Of a stretch of 64,000 nt of DNA, positions 26,849-37,922 are shown in pieces (position 1 is the first letter of the stretch; every line of letters begins with the position of its first letter). The stretch is from Thauera terpenica 58Eu (GTDB lineage Bacteria; Pseudomonadota; Gammaproteobacteria; Burkholderiales; Rhodocyclaceae). The notes under the pieces are model-generated. The model saw only the letters and a program-made list of their open reading frames with translations, was not told where the DNA came from and searched no databases. The stretch covers positions 124,001-188,000 of the forward strand of contig NZ_ATJV01000048.1 in the NCBI RefSeq assembly GCF_000443165.1. The letters run 5' to 3'. A program made the translations under genes and the position numbers.

Positions 26849-27778
26849 TTACCTCACCGCCACAATCGACTGCTCAAGGCTCGCCGCATCATGCGCCGAA
26901 CCGCCCTCCACTTCCCTGGCAATGCGCTTGCTCATGCCCGCCAGCACCTTGCCGGGACCGCACTCAATGACATGCGACATGCCACGACCAGCCATGGCCT
27001 GAATCAGCTCGATCCAGCGTACCGGCGAGAAGGCCTGGCGCACAAGCGCATCACGGATTTTCTCGGGCTCGGCATAGACCGCGACATCGACGTTGTTGAT
27101 CACCTCGATCTCCGGCTTGCAGATGCTGACATCGGCCAGGCGCTGCGCCAGGCGCTCGGCGGCCGGACGCATGAGCGCGCAATGGAAAGGCGCGGACACG
27201 GGCAGCAGCAGCGCGCGCTTGGCGCCTCTTGCCTTCGCCAGTTCCCCTGCGCGTTCGACGGCCGCTTTCGCGCCGGCGATGACGATCTGTCCCGGAGCAT
27301 TGAGGTTGGCCGCCTCGACCACCTGCCCCTGGGCGGCCTCGAGACAGAGCTCGCGCACGGCGTCGGCCTCCAGCCCCATGATGGCGGCCATTGCCCCTTC
27401 ACCCGCGGGCACCGCCTCCTGCATCGCCTGGGCACGAAAACGCACCAGCGGCACGGCATCGCTGAAGGCCAGCGCGCCTGCCGCGACCAAGGCGGAATAC
27501 TCGCCAAGGCTGTGTCCAGCGACCAGCGCGGGCTTCGGCCCGCCCGCCGCCAGCCAGGCGCGATAGACCGCGACCCCCGCCGTCAGCATCAGCGGCTGAG
27601 TGTTGACGGTCAGGGCCAGGCGCTCGGCCGGCCCATCGCAGACCATCGCCCACAGATCCTCACCCAGCGCAGTGGACGCTTCGGCGAAGGTTTCACGAAT
27701 CACGGCAGACTCACCATAGGCGGCCATCATGCCCACCGACTGCGAACCCTGCCCGGGAAACACCAACGCAAATGCCAT
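26849..27778 (-). CDS. fabD: Malonyl-CoA:ACP transacylase
   Basis: 309 residues. Starts AFALVFPGQGSQSVGMM; the nucleophile is S90 in AGHSLGEYSALVAAG and the partner His is in VSAPFHCALM. Loads malonyl groups on ACP. It lies 36 bp after fabH and 3 bp before fabG. Confidence 0.97.
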   Translation of the reverse strand: MAFALVFPGQGSQSVGMMAAYGESAVIRETFAEASTALGEDLWAMVCDGPAERLALTVNTQPLMLTAGVAVYRAWLAAGGPKPALVAGHSLGEYSALVAAGALAFSDAVPLVRFRAQAMQEAVPAGEGAMAAIMGLEADAVRELCLEAAQGQVVEAANLNAPGQIVIAGAKAAVERAGELAKARGAKRALLLPVSAPFHCALMRPAAERLAQRLADVSICKPEIEVINNVDVAVYAEPEKIRDALVRQAFSPVRWIELIQAMAGRGMSHVIECGPGKVLAGMSKRIAREVEGGSAHDAASLEQSIVAVR

Positions 27779-27814
27779 GCCTGCTCTCCGCCTCTCAGAA
27801 ATTGATTTGAATGA

Positions 27815-28780
27815 TCAGAAGTCGATCAGGGCCGCGCCCCAGGTGAAACCGCCACCGACACCTTCAACCATCAGCCGCTGTCCTGCACGGACCTTGCCGG
27901 CGCGCACCGCCTCGTCGAGCGCAAGCGGAATCGATGCGGCCGAGGTGTTGCCATGATGATCGAGCGTGGTGATGACCTTCTCCATCGGGATGCCCAGACG
28001 CTTGGCAGTGGCCTGGATGATGCGGATGTTGGCCTGATGCGGGATCAGCCAGTCTATGCTGTCCGCGCGCTCGCCGGCCTGCTCCAGTACTTCGTGAGCC
28101 ACCTCGCCGAGCACCTTCACCGCAAACTTGAACACCGCCTGGCCGTCCATGCGCAGGAAGGGATCACCGGTGATCTGCCCCGCAGCGACGCCGCCGGGCA
28201 CGCACAGGATGGCGTGATGACTGCCGTCGGCATGCAGCGCCGAGGCCAGGATGCCCGGTCGCTCCGAGGCCTCGAGCACGACCGCGCCCGCCCCATCACC
28301 GAACAGCACGCAGGTCGCACGGTCGGACCAATCGAGAATGCGCGAGAACACCTCCGCACCAATCACCAGCGCACGCTTGTGGCTGCCGGAGCGGATGAAC
28401 TTCTCCGCCACCGACAAGCCGTACACGAAACCACTGCACACCGCCTGCACGTCGAAAACTGCCCCGCCATTGCGGATGCCGAGCTTGGACTGAACAAGTG
28501 CTGCCGTACTCGGAAAAATGAAGTCCGGGGTCGAGGTGGCGACGATGATCAGATCGATATCCTCAGCTGTGCAAGCTGCGGCCTCGATCGCCCTTTGCGC
28601 CGCCACCACCGCAAGGTCGCTGGCGCCGACGTCGGCTGCAGCCAGATGGCGGCTGCGGATGCCCGAGCGACTGACGATCCATTCGTCCGAAGTCTCGATA
28701 CCGCGCGCCACCAGGTCGTCGTTGCTCACCGGCTCACCGGGGAGGAAACTGCCCGTGCCCGCGATCCTTGCGTAGATCAT
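27815..28780 (-). CDS. fabH: 3-oxoacyl-[ACP] synthase III
   Basis: 321 residues. Starts fatty-acid synthesis by condensing acetyl-CoA with malonyl-ACP. C115 ([13 protein letters not shown]) is the catalytic Cys; His and Asn follow in [20 protein letters not shown] and [18 protein letters not shown]. The C terminus [17 protein letters not shown] is typical. Its ATG overlaps the plsX stop by four bases (28777-28780). Confidence 0.97.
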   Translation of the reverse strand: MIYARIAGTGSFLPGEPVSNDDLVARGIETSDEWIVSRSGIRSRHLAAADVGASDLAVVAAQRAIEAAACTAEDIDLIIVATSTPDFIFPSTAALVQSKLGIRNGGAVFDVQAVCSGFVYGLSVAEKFIRSGSHKRALVIGAEVFSRILDWSDRATCVLFGDGAGAVVLEASERPGILASALHADGSHHAILCVPGGVAAGQITGDPFLRMDGQAVFKFAVKVLGEVAHEVLEQAGERADSIDWLIPHQANIRIIQATAKRLGIPMEKVITTLDHHGNTSAASIPLALDEAVRAGKVRAGQRLMVEGVGGGFTWGAALIDF

Positions 28781-29793
28781 GTGTTCACCTCATTCATGCT
28801 CGCCATGCGTTCGGAAATGCGTTCGATGAGCCGATTGGACGCGGCATCGGCCGCGCGCGCAAGTGCATTGGCAAAAGCCACCACGTCGGCCGAGCCGTGG
28901 CTCTTGAGCACCACCCCGCGCAAACCCAGCAGAGGCGCGCCGTTGTACTGACGATGATCGACGCGCTGCTTGAAGCGCTTGAGCACCGGCATGGCCACAA
29001 GCGCCATCAGCTTGCTCAGTGGCGAGCGACTGAATTCCTGCTTGAGGAAGGCGCCGAACATCTGCGCCAGGCCCTCTGAGGTCTTCAGCGCCACGTTACC
29101 GACAAAACCGTCACACACCACGACATCCACTGTACCTTCGTAAATGTCGTTGCCCTCGACGTTGCCATAGAAGTTGAGCCCACTGGCGCGCAGCAACTCG
29201 CCCGCCTCCTTCACCACGTCGTTACCCTTGATCGCCTCTTCGCCGATATTGAGCAAACCGACGCTGGGACGCTCCTTGTGCTCGATGGCGGCCACCAGCG
29301 ACGAACCCATCACGCCGAACTGCAACAGATGTTCGGCCGAGCAGTCGACGTTGGCGCCGAGGTCGAGCACATAGGTGTGTCCGGTCATGGAGGGGAGGAC
29401 GGAGGCAATGGCCGGGCGGTCGATACCCGGCAGCGTTTTCAGCACGAAGCGCGAAATCGCCATCAGCGCACCGGTATTGCCGGCGGACACGGCAGCGCAC
29501 GCCTCGTCGGCCTTGACCAGGTCCACCGCGACCCGCATCGAAGAGTCCTTCTTGTTGCGCATCGCAATGGCGGGCGGGTCGTCCATGGTGACGACCTGAG
29601 AAGCCGGTCGCAGCCTGAGACGGGCTCCGAATTCGGATTGAGCCGCACCGAGCAGAGGCACAATGGCCTCTTCCTGGCCGACCAGAATTACATTTGCAGC
29701 AGGACGGCTGCGCAGGAAGGACAGCGCAGCGGGCACGGTCACGACCGGGCCGTGATCGCCACCCATGCAGTCGATCGCAATGGTGACACCCAT
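28777..29793 (-). CDS. plsX: Phosphate acyltransferase PlsX
   Basis: 338 residues. Makes acyl-phosphate from acyl-ACP, the entry to phospholipid synthesis with PlsY. Motifs: [14 protein letters not shown] at the start, [33 protein letters not shown] and [18 protein letters not shown]. It lies downstream of rpmF, with a strong terminator between the two, so it may use its own promoter. Confidence 0.97.
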   Translation of the reverse strand: MGVTIAIDCMGGDHGPVVTVPAALSFLRSRPAANVILVGQEEAIVPLLGAAQSEFGARLRLRPASQVVTMDDPPAIAMRNKKDSSMRVAVDLVKADEACAAVSAGNTGALMAISRFVLKTLPGIDRPAIASVLPSMTGHTYVLDLGANVDCSAEHLLQFGVMGSSLVAAIEHKERPSVGLLNIGEEAIKGNDVVKEAGELLRASGLNFYGNVEGNDIYEGTVDVVVCDGFVGNVALKTSEGLAQMFGAFLKQEFSRSPLSKLMALVAMPVLKRFKQRVDHRQYNGAPLLGLRGVVLKSHGSADVVAFANALARAADAASNRLIERISERMASMNEVNT

Positions 29794-29837
29794 CGGTATC
29801 TCGCGTGACTCAGACGTAGAATTGGGGAATTACGCGG

Positions 29838-29875
29838 AAAAAAGGCGGCGCAGGCGCAATGCGCCATGCGCCGCC
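29838..29875 (-). terminator. Intrinsic terminator after rpmF
   Basis: Stem GGCGGCGCA / TGCGCCGCC (9 bp, with a further internal GGCGCA/TGCGCC pairing in the loop) followed by six T on the minus strand (29843-29838). This is a complete intrinsic terminator between rpmF and plsX and would separate yceD-rpmF from the plsX-fab operon. Confidence 0.75.
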
Positions 29876-29895
29876 CTCGCGTTCGAGAGGCGGAA

Positions 29896-30075
29896 TTACT
29901 CGCCCTTGGCTTTCATGACCTTCTTGCCGCGATACACGCCGCTGGGGCTGACGTGGTGACGCAGATGAACTTCACCCGTGGTCGGCTCGATCGCGAGCGC
30001 CGGAGGGGTGAGGAAATCATGTGCGCGATGCATGCCACGCTTCGAAGGGGACTTCTTGTTCTGCTGGACGGCCAT
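29896..30075 (-). CDS. rpmF: 50S ribosomal protein L32
   Basis: 59 residues, below common ORF-length cut-offs. Translated from the minus strand it starts [20 protein letters not shown] and continues with [20 protein letters not shown] and ends KVMKAKGE, the standard L32 layout. The zinc-ribbon cysteines seen in some L32 proteins are absent, so this is the C-minus form. It lies 29 bp after yceD, as in most proteobacteria. Confidence 0.97.
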   Translation of the reverse strand: MAVQQNKKSPSKRGMHRAHDFLTPPALAIEPTTGEVHLRHHVSPSGVYRGKKVMKAKGE

Positions 30076-30104
30076 TGAAAAACTCCTGATACAAATTGAT
30101 GCGC

Positions 30105-30635
30105 CTAGTCTGCGCGATTGCTGCCTCGCAGCGACGCAAGCGCAGCGAAAGGCGATTCTTCACCCGCCCCATTACGGCCCAGGGGCGAGTCACATTTTTC
30201 GTGTCGTGGCGCAAGCGGCAATGCAAGCAGAATTTCTTCCTCAAGCAAGGCCATCACATCCAGACCCTCTTCGACTTCGATCGCATCGACCTCGTCGTCT
30301 TCCAGCTCTTCGTCCGGGATCTGCTGCCCGGCACGTACCGGCTGCAGAACCGTGGCGATGGCCAGTTGCCAGTCGATGCCATTCAAACACCGCTGGCAGC
30401 GCAGACTCAGTGCTCCGTCGATAAGGAGCTTGAGCCGGGGCTCTTCCCTACCGGAAAGCATCGAACTTTCCAACCAACCCTCCAAACGCCAACTCAGCAC
30501 AGCATTGACGTCTGCCAACGAGTCTTTCAGGCGCGGAAGTTTCGCCACTTCCACCTCACCCGACTGGGTGCGAGCTTCAGCGGCAAAACGAAACGGGTCA
30601 ATGACTTTGCCCAACGATGCGTTTTGTGGCGACAT
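30105..30635 (-). CDS. yceD: YceD/DUF177 family protein
   Basis: 176 residues. Core motifs are [19 protein letters not shown] (here with the CxxC pair) and the acidic stretch [34 protein letters not shown], matching DUF177. Such proteins are linked to 23S rRNA accumulation and are cotranscribed with rpmF. The promoter found upstream would start transcription only a few bases before this ATG, so either the message is nearly leaderless or a downstream start (for instance the TTG eight codons in) is used. Confidence 0.88.
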   Translation of the reverse strand: MSPQNASLGKVIDPFRFAAEARTQSGEVEVAKLPRLKDSLADVNAVLSWRLEGWLESSMLSGREEPRLKLLIDGALSLRCQRCLNGIDWQLAIATVLQPVRAGQQIPDEELEDDEVDAIEVEEGLDVMALLEEEILLALPLAPRHEKCDSPLGRNGAGEESPFAALASLRGSNRAD

Positions 30636-30644
30636 AAGCCCGGC

Positions 30645-30674
30645 ATGATATTATTTTTTCGGGCTGCGTGTCAA
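30645..30674 (-). promoter_or_regulatory. Sigma-70 promoter for yceD-rpmF
   Basis: Perfect TTGACA -35 (30674-30669), 18-bp spacer and TATCAT -10 (30650-30645) on the minus strand; TAATAT overlaps as an alternative -10. Predicted start is about 30638, three bases before the annotated yceD ATG. Confidence 0.6.
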
Positions 30675-30806
30675 AGCCGTGATGTGCGACCGCCTGTTTC
30701 GGCTTCAAGCCGACCGCAGCCTCGAAGGCGCTCAACGCTTCGCACACCTGTCGTTGCAGGGCGCCTTGTCTCCTCACGACACGAAATTTCACCTGTAGCC
30801 CATCCC

Positions 30807-31382
30807 ATGAAGCTCGTCCTCGCCTCCACCTCCAGCTATCGGCAGATGCTGCTCGAACGCTTGTCGATTCCGTTCGAGCTTGCCCGCCCCGACACCGACG
30901 AAACCCCGCTCCCGGGCGAGCCGCCCGCGACGACCGCGGAGCGACTCGCCGCCGAAAAGGCGCGGGCGGTGGCCGCAGCCTGGCCGGACGCACTCATCAT
31001 CGGCAGCGACCAGGTTGCCTACCTCGGCGATCAGGTCTTCGGCAAGCCGGGCACCGAATCCCGCGCTGTCGCACAGTTGCAGCAGATGAGCGGACAGACC
31101 GTCGTCTTTCACACCGCGCTTGCGCTGCTCAACACCCGCAGCGGCCGCCTGCAGACCGCAGGCATCCCGACCCGCGTGCGTTTCCGCACCCTCACCGAGG
31201 CCGAGATCCGCCGCTACGTCGCCAAGGAGCAGCCGCTGGACTGCGCCGGCAGCGCGAAGTCCGAAGGCCTGGGCATCTCGCTGCTCGAGGCCTTGTCGGG
31301 CGACGACCCCACCGCGCTCATCGGCCTGCCCTTGATCGCCCTGTCGCGCATGCTGCGCGCCGAAGGTCTGGAACTGCCATGA
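30807..31382 (+). CDS. Maf-like nucleotide pyrophosphatase (YceF type)
   Basis: 191 residues from ATG 30807. Maf proteins hydrolyse non-canonical or modified nucleoside triphosphates; the YceF branch prefers 7-methyl-GTP. Motifs are LVLASTSSYRQMLLERL, the PDTDETP loop, ADALIIGSDQVAYLGDQVFGKP (shortened motif: IGSDQVAYL) and GSAKSEGLGISLLEAL. It is divergent from yceD and overlaps the next gene by four bases (31379-31382). The upstream in-frame extension crosses the yceD promoter and is a shadow. Confidence 0.9.
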   Translation: MKLVLASTSSYRQMLLERLSIPFELARPDTDETPLPGEPPATTAERLAAEKARAVAAAWPDALIIGSDQVAYLGDQVFGKPGTESRAVAQLQQMSGQTVVFHTALALLNTRSGRLQTAGIPTRVRFRTLTEAEIRRYVAKEQPLDCAGSAKSEGLGISLLEALSGDDPTALIGLPLIALSRMLRAEGLELP

Positions 31383-32119
31383 GCGGCCCCGACAAACACC
31401 TGGAGCACGGCACCCTGTTCCTGGTACCGGTCGCGCTCGGCGACACCCCGTGGCCGGGCTTCATGCCGGCGCAGGCACAATCCATCGCCGCAAACCTGCA
31501 TCACTTCGTGGTCGAAACCGCACGTGCGGCAAGAGCCCACCTCAAGCAGCTCGACTATCCCCACCCCTTGCGCGACACGGACATCCGCGAACTGCCCGCA
31601 GACCCGGCCAAGGCGCGGGACGCCGAATTTGACGCCTTGCTCGCGCCCGCACTCGAGGGCAAGGACATCGGGCTCATGTCCGACGCCGGCTGCCCTGCGG
31701 TCGCCGACCCTGGCGCGCGTCTGGTGGCACGCGCCCACGCTCTGGGCATTCGGGTTGCCCCCCTGGTCGGCCCATCATCGATCCTGCTGGGCCTGATGGG
31801 CTCAGGGCTCAACGGCCAGGGTTTTGCCTTTCACGGCTACCTGCCGGTCGGCGAGACCGAGCGCGACCACAGCCTGCGCGCGCTGGAAGACGAATCAGCA
31901 CGACTGGGCCGCACCCAGATCTTCATCGAGACCCCATACCGCAACGAGCGCATGTTCGAGGCCCTGCTCAAGACCTTGAAACCCGGCACCCGGATGTGCG
32001 TTGCCTGTGAGCTCACCACCCCACGCGAGCTGATCCTGAGCCGCAGCATCAGCGCCTGGAAAAGGACGGATCGCCCCCTGCTCGCCAAACGCCCCACGCT
32101 GTTCCTGCTGCTCGCCTGA
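31379..32119 (+). CDS. SAM-dependent methyltransferase of the RsmI/tetrapyrrole methylase family
   Basis: 246 residues. Contains LFLVPVALGDTPW at the start, GLMSDAGCPAVADPGARLVARAH and VGPSSILLGLMGSGLNGQGFAFHGYLP (quoted in parts), which are the RsmI/YraL motifs. True RsmI (2'-O-methyl C1402 of 16S rRNA) is longer and has a C-terminal domain; this short form is a paralogue seen next to maf in betaproteobacteria. Target not known. Overlaps maf by four bases, so the two are translationally coupled. Confidence 0.82.
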   Translation: MSGPDKHLEHGTLFLVPVALGDTPWPGFMPAQAQSIAANLHHFVVETARAARAHLKQLDYPHPLRDTDIRELPADPAKARDAEFDALLAPALEGKDIGLMSDAGCPAVADPGARLVARAHALGIRVAPLVGPSSILLGLMGSGLNGQGFAFHGYLPVGETERDHSLRALEDESARLGRTQIFIETPYRNERMFEALLKTLKPGTRMCVACELTTPRELILSRSISAWKRTDRPLLAKRPTLFLLLA

Positions 32120-32150
32120 ACTGCGGCCCCGCAATGGCTGTCGGGCTGCT

Positions 32151-32799
32151 TCAGGCGCGCTCGAGCAGCCAGCGTGCCATGTCGCGCGGCGTGTGCACAC
32201 AGGCGAGCGGGCTCTCCCTCTCCAGCGCGGCGCGCGGATGAGCACCGAAACTCACCGCCAGGCCAGCAACGCCGGCGTTCTTCGCCATCTGCAGATCATG
32301 CGTGGTATCTCCCACCATCAGCGTGGCCGCCGGATCCACACCGAGCTCGTCCATCAGCTGCTCCAGCATTGCCGGGTGCGGCTTGGAAAAACACTCGTCC
32401 GCACAGCGGGTGGCGTGAAAATGGGCGCCCAGGCCGGTCTGCACCAGAGCCCGATCGAGCCCGCTGCGACTCTTGCCGGTCGCCACACCCAGCAAACGGC
32501 CGCGCGCCGCCAGCTCGGCAATCAGCGTCGGCACCCCCGCAAACAGCTTCAGCTCGTGGTCCTTGGCGAGAAAATGCTGGCGGTAGCACTCGATCATGCG
32601 CGGATAGTCCGCCTCCTGCAGATCGGGCACGGCGTGGCGCAGTGCCTCACCCAGCCCCAGGCCAATGACATGGCGCGCCTGTGCGTCGCTGGGCACAGCG
32701 AGATCGAGGTCACGGCATGAGGCCTGGATCGCGCGCGCGATGGCTGCAGCCGAGTCGAACAGCGTGCCATCCCAGTCAAAAACGATCAGTTCGAAACGT

Positions 32800-32807
<8 letters not shown>
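32151..32807 (-). CDS. HAD-family phosphatase, phosphoglycolate-phosphatase-like
   Basis: 218 residues. The HAD nucleophile motif is FDWDGTLFDS (residues about 9-18), motif II lies in LLGVATGKSRSGL and motif III in DELGVDPAATLMVGDTTHDLQMAKNAG. The cap domain is the helical C1 type. It matches the Gph/YjjG-like branch usually found next to rluC in betaproteobacteria. Substrate not certain. Start overlaps the rluC end by eight bases. Confidence 0.85.
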
Positions 32808-33759
<952 letters not shown>

Positions 33760-34204
33760 GAAATATACTTGCGAGCGGTTGACCCGGTCGCTGCCAGCCA
33801 AGTGCATCACGTTGAGGTTTCGTGCATCAAAACGCCGAAGCCGACAGACGACGGCAGACTGCTGGCGATGAGCCCTGAAGAGCGCTCCCGGCGTCACCAC
33901 TGCCTACCACTCAAAGCCGAAAAAGGCGCCGATGGTAACGCAATCGCCACCTTCGATACACCCATCCAGCCCACGGGTTGGATTTTGACGCGTTACTCGC
34001 ATTTGCAGGATCAAATGTTCTGGCCCGAAAGCCCCAAACGGCGCACGAGCGGGAACAAGAGAATATCGACCAGCCGACCCATCATAGCCAGACAAACCCG
34101 CCGGATGAATACAGAAGCCCCTCCCAGATAGCTCCTGAACCCGGAAAGCGCGATGGTGCGCGCCGTTCGTCCTGCCCGTGCGATGACGCGGGAGAACGAT
34201 CCAT
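33760..34204 (+). other. 445-bp rluC-rne divergent region, likely long rne 5' leader
   Basis: No gene is supported here. On the plus strand a TTGACG is present at 33985-33990 but the -10 at the matching distance is poor (GATCAA). RNase E mRNA has a long structured 5' leader in E. coli that allows autoregulation; a long leader here would fit, but no specific stem was identified that matches it. The rne ribosome binding site is GGGAG, about 10 bases before the ATG. Confidence 0.4.
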
Positions 34205-37200
34205 ATGAAGCGCATGCTTTTCAACGCGACGCAGGCCGAAGAATTACGCGTCGCAATCGTTGATGGTCAGAAACTGATCGACCTCGATATCGAATCGGCC
34301 GCCAAGGAAGAACGCAAGAGCAACATCTACAAGGCGGTGATCACCCGCATCGAGCCCAGCCTCGAAGCGGCTTTTGTCGACTACGGCGCCGAGCGCCACG
34401 GCTTTCTGCCGTTCAAGGAAATCTCCCGCTCCTACTTCCAGCCCGGCGTTGACGCCGGCAAGGCCTCCATCAAGGAGGCGCTGCGCGAAGGGCAGGAACT
34501 GATCGTTCAGGTCGAAAAGGACGAGCGCGGCAACAAGGGCGCCGCCCTCACCACCTACATCTCGCTCGCCGGACGTTACCTGGTGCTGATGCCGAACAAC
34601 CCGCGCGGCGGCGGTGTTTCGCGCCGTGTCGAGGGTGACGAGCGCGCCGAACTACGCGAGATCATGGACCAGCTCGACGTACCGCAGGGCATGAGCCTGA
34701 TCGCCCGCACCGCTGCCATCGGTCGCAACGCCGAAGAACTCGGCTGGGACCTGAGCTATCTGATGCAGCTGTGGCGCGCGATCGAAGGTGCTGCCCAAGG
34801 CCAGAGCGGCGCCTTCCTCATCTATCAGGAAGGCAGCCTGGTCATTCGCGCCATCCGCGATTACTTTCAGCCCGACATCGGCGAGATCCTGATCGACACT
34901 GACGACGTCTATGAGCAGGCACGCCAGTTCATGGCCCACGTGATGCCGGACAACGTCAACCGCGTCAAGCGCTACAGCGATGACGTGCCACTGTTCTCAC
35001 GCTTCCAGATCGAACATCAGATCGAATCCGCCTACTCGCGCCAGGTCGGCCTGCCCCTGGGCGGCGCCGTGGTCATCGACCACACCGAAGCGCTGGTGTC
35101 GATCGACGTCAACTCGGGCCGCGCCACCAAAGGCTCTGACATCGAGGAGACCGCCTTCCGCACCAACTGCGAAGCGGCCGATGAAATCGCCCGTCAGCTG
35201 CGCCTGCGCGACCTGGGCGGCCTGATCGTCATCGACTTCATCGACATGGAGTCGCAGAAGAACCAGCGCGAAGTCGAAAGCCGCCTGCGCGACGCGCTGC
35301 GCCACGACCGCGCCCGCGTTCAGACCGGCAAGATCAGCCGCTTCGGCCTGCTTGAGCTGTCGCGCCAGCGTCTGCGCCCGGCACTGGCCGAAACCAGCTA
35401 CATCACCTGCCCGCGCTGCAACGGCACCGGCCACATCCGCAGCACCGAATCGTCCGCCTTGCACATCGTGCGCATCCTCGAAGAAGAGGCGATGAAGGAA
35501 AACACCGGCGCGGTGCACCTGCAAGTGCCGGTCGACGTCGCCACCTTCCTTCTCAACGAAAAGCGCGTCGACATCGCCCGCATCGAACTGCGCCACAAGG
35601 TGCAGCTCATCATCGTGCCGAATCGCCACATGGAAACGCCGGCACACGAGATCATCCGCCTGCGTCACGACCAGCTCAACGTCGAGGACATCGCGCTGGC
35701 GAGCTACCAGATGGTGCAAAAACCCAGCGAGGAAGAAGGGCGCCTGCCCAACAAGGCCAACGAGCGTCCCCCGCGCCCTGAGGCTGCGGTGAAGGGCATC
35801 GCACCCTCGCAGCTCGCACCGCTGGCCAGCACGGCTGCACCTGCCGCTGCCCCCAGCCCCACCACCGCCGCACCGGCGCCGAAAAGCCTTCTGGCCCGCA
35901 TCATGGGCTGGTTCAGCAGCGACAAGCCACAGCCTGCACCGGTTGAGCTTGTCGTCGATACCGCTCCGAAGCGCGAAAGTCGTGGCCGCAGCGAGCGCAA
36001 CGGCAGCGACAGCCGCCGCAGCAATGGCAATCGCGGCCGCCGCACTGAGCGCGACGGCGAAACGCAGTCCAGCCGCAGTGCCCGCGGCGAGCGCCAGGAC
36101 GGCAACGACAAGCCCCAACGCGCTACACCTGCGGCAGAGAAGGCAGAACGCCCCGATCGTGCTGAACGCCCCGAGCGCGGAGAACGCTCCGAGCGTGGCG
36201 AGAGCCGCGGCCGTAGCCGTACCCGCCCCGAGCGCAGCACCGAAGCCGCGTCGACCGACACCAGCGATGAGCTGCTGAAGGCCAGCGCAGCCAGCGTAGT
36301 GGCGCTGGAAGCCACAGGTGTTACCGAAGCCGCACCGGCTGAAGCCAGCAGCGCGGAGGACGGAGCACCGAGCGAGAAACGTCGCCGCCGCGGCCGTGGC
36401 CGTGGTCGCCGTAGCGGTGAGGCACAGACGGGCGCAACCCAGGCTGGCGAGGACAACGCGTCCGCACAGGTCGATCATGTGGAGAAGCTCGACGAGCTCG
36501 TCGCGGCACCGGATGCGCAGGCTCAGCCAAGCGAGACGCAGATCAGCGCGCCTCCCCTGGTCGAAGCGGTTCAAGCCGAAGTCGCCGTTGCGACGCCTGT
36601 CGCTGTCACTGAGCAGGCCACTGCTGCTGAGCCGGTTGCTGCTGAACCGGTCGCTGCTGAACCGGTCGCTGCTGAGCCGGTTGCGCGGGAGTCGGTGAGC
36701 GAGGCTGTCGAACTCGCGGCGCCGACGCCTGTTGCGCAGGAGCCCGCAGCTCTGCCGCTGCCCGTTTCGGAAGCTGCAAGCAGCGCGCAGGTGAGGTTTG
36801 AACCCGCGAGTGAAGCCCCTGCTCCGCTCAAGGTCGAAGCCCGAACCGAGCTCGAGACCAAGGCTGAAGAGCCGCAAGCTGCAGTCACAGAGGCCCCAGC
36901 CGTAGTCACAGAGGCCGCAGTTGCAGCCCCAGCGCCTGACATCGCGAGCGCAGCAGCCGTGACGGCTGAGGCGTCTGAGCCTGAGCAGCCCGCAGTGACC
37001 ACCGCAGTCACCACGACTCCCTCGCTGATCGAGCGTGCGGTGAGCGCGCACGCCAGTGAAGCCGCTGCCATGCACGAAGCTCCGGCAGCCACCGCGACCG
37101 CAGCAAGCGCAGCCGTCGCCAGCGAAACCCCTGCCACGCAGGCGCCTGAAGCCCCAGGCTCGACGATCAAGCCCGAGGCAGCACCAGCAAGCGGGCTGAT

Positions 37201-37336
37201 CATGATCGAGACCGACCCCGACAAGCGTGCCTCCTTCGGCACCGGGGCACCGGAACAGCCCGTCCGCCTTGGCCGCAAGCCCCGTCCGGCGCCGGTCGTG
37301 GTTGAAGAGCCGCTGCAACAGGTCGAGACCAGGTAA
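34205..37336 (+). CDS. rne: Ribonuclease E
   Basis: 1043 residues. Catalytic half: S1 domain with [13 protein letters not shown], RNase H/DNase I-like region, [18 protein letters not shown] and [10 protein letters not shown] with the metal-binding aspartates, and the zinc link CPRCNGTGH (C402, C405). The C-terminal half is disordered: an Arg-rich segment ([18 protein letters not shown]), a second basic patch [15 protein letters not shown], then a long Ala/Pro/Glu/Val-rich tail with exact tandem AAEPV repeats and a conserved-looking end. It processes rRNA and tRNA and scaffolds the degradosome. A bidirectional terminator follows. Confidence 0.96.
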   Translation: MKRMLFNATQAEELRVAIVDGQKLIDLDIESAAKEERKSNIYKAVITRIEPSLEAAFVDYGAERHGFLPFKEISRSYFQPGVDAGKASIKEALREGQELIVQVEKDERGNKGAALTTYISLAGRYLVLMPNNPRGGGVSRRVEGDERAELREIMDQLDVPQGMSLIARTAAIGRNAEELGWDLSYLMQLWRAIEGAAQGQSGAFLIYQEGSLVIRAIRDYFQPDIGEILIDTDDVYEQARQFMAHVMPDNVNRVKRYSDDVPLFSRFQIEHQIESAYSRQVGLPLGGAVVIDHTEALVSIDVNSGRATKGSDIEETAFRTNCEAADEIARQLRLRDLGGLIVIDFIDMESQKNQREVESRLRDALRHDRARVQTGKISRFGLLELSRQRLRPALAETSYITCPRCNGTGHIRSTESSALHIVRILEEEAMKENTGAVHLQVPVDVATFLLNEKRVDIARIELRHKVQLIIVPNRHMETPAHEIIRLRHDQLNVEDIALASYQMVQKPSEEEGRLPNKANERPPRPEAAVKGIAPSQLAPLASTAAPAAAPSPTTAAPAPKSLLARIMGWFSSDKPQPAPVELVVDTAPKRESRGRSERNGSDSRRSNGNRGRRTERDGETQSSRSARGERQDGNDKPQRATPAAEKAERPDRAERPERGERSERGESRGRSRTRPERSTEAASTDTSDELLKASAASVVALEATGVTEAAPAEASSAEDGAPSEKRRRRGRGRGRRSGEAQTGATQAGEDNASAQVDHVEKLDELVAAPDAQAQPSETQISAPPLVEAVQAEVAVATPVAVTEQATAAEPVAAEPVAAEPVAAEPVARESVSEAVELAAPTPVAQEPAALPLPVSEAASSAQVRFEPASEAPAPLKVEARTELETKAEEPQAAVTEAPAVVTEAAVAAPAPDIASAAAVTAEASEPEQPAVTTAVTTTPSLIERAVSAHASEAAAMHEAPAATATAASAAVASETPATQAPEAPGSTIKPEAAPASGLIMIETDPDKRASFGTGAPEQPVRLGRKPRPAPVVVEEPLQQVETR
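36623..36682 (+). repeat. Four tandem 15-bp repeats inside rne
   Basis: Four head-to-tail copies of GCTGCTGARCCGGTY, coding AAEPV four times in the disordered RNase E tail. Copies differ only at synonymous positions, so the length could change by slippage or recombination without frameshift. Confidence 0.9.
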
Positions 37337-37357
37337 GCGTCGCGTCCTCGCGCACCA

Positions 37358-37391
37358 GTAAAAAGGCCATCCGCAAGGATGGCCTTTTTAC
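37358..37391. terminator. Bidirectional terminator between rne and the phosphatase gene
   Basis: Perfect stem GTAAAAAGGCCATCC / GGATGGCCTTTTTAC with a GCAA loop. T runs flank it on both strands, so it ends rne (plus) and the phosphatase-uvrB direction (minus). Confidence 0.85.
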
Positions 37392-37436
37392 ATTCATGCT
37401 CCGCACAACTCGCTCACCACCTCTGGACTCAAGCGC

Positions 37437-37907
37437 TCAGGCTTGTGCCCTCAAGGCTTCGAGCATGCCCTGAACCCCGTCCTCACACATATCGAGCACC
37501 GCATCGAAGCCCCGCGGTCCACCGTAGTAGGGGTCAGGCACCTCGTCGAATTCGCTGTCGCGGGCATACTCCATGAACAGCCGCAAACGCGGTCGATAGA
37601 CCTCCGGACACAGCCGCTGCATGATCTCCAGATGCCCTCGGTCCATTGCCAGGACGAGGTCGAAGCGCTGAAAATCCAGCACTTCCAGCTTGCGCGCACG
37701 TAGATCGGCAAGATCATAGCCGCGCAACTGGGCCACCTTGCGCGTGCGCGGATCGGGTGCCTCGCCGGCGTGGTAGCCATTCGTACCGGCGGAGTCCACC
37801 TCGATCGCGTCAGCAAGCCCCGCGGCCTGGATGAAATGGCGCGCCACTGCTTCCGCCGTCGGCGAACGGCAGATATTTCCCGTGCATACGAACAGGACTC
37901 TGGTCAT
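37437..37907 (-). CDS. Low-molecular-weight protein-tyrosine phosphatase
   Basis: 156 residues. The P-loop is C8-TGNIC-R14 (VCTGNICRSP) and the general acid Asp is in EVPDPYYGG. This is the family of Wzb/Etp and of stand-alone phosphatases. No kinase or exopolysaccharide genes lie nearby, so the substrate is unknown; it is 15 bp downstream of uvrB in the same direction. Confidence 0.9.
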   Translation of the reverse strand: MTRVLFVCTGNICRSPTAEAVARHFIQAAGLADAIEVDSAGTNGYHAGEAPDPRTRKVAQLRGYDLADLRARKLEVLDFQRFDLVLAMDRGHLEIMQRLCPEVYRPRLRLFMEYARDSEFDEVPDPYYGGPRGFDAVLDMCEDGVQGMLEALRAQA

Positions 37908-37922
37908 TGCGCCCCTCCTCCG

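Noticed and set aside
36623-36682. Short tandem repeats as a CRISPR-like array
   Set aside because: Units are 15 bp with no spacers and encode AAEPV in frame inside rne.
34997-37318. Long minus-strand open frame opposite rne (773 codons)
   Set aside because: Follows from the high GC and codon bias of rne; the product is low-complexity with no start signal, while rne is a clear RNase E.
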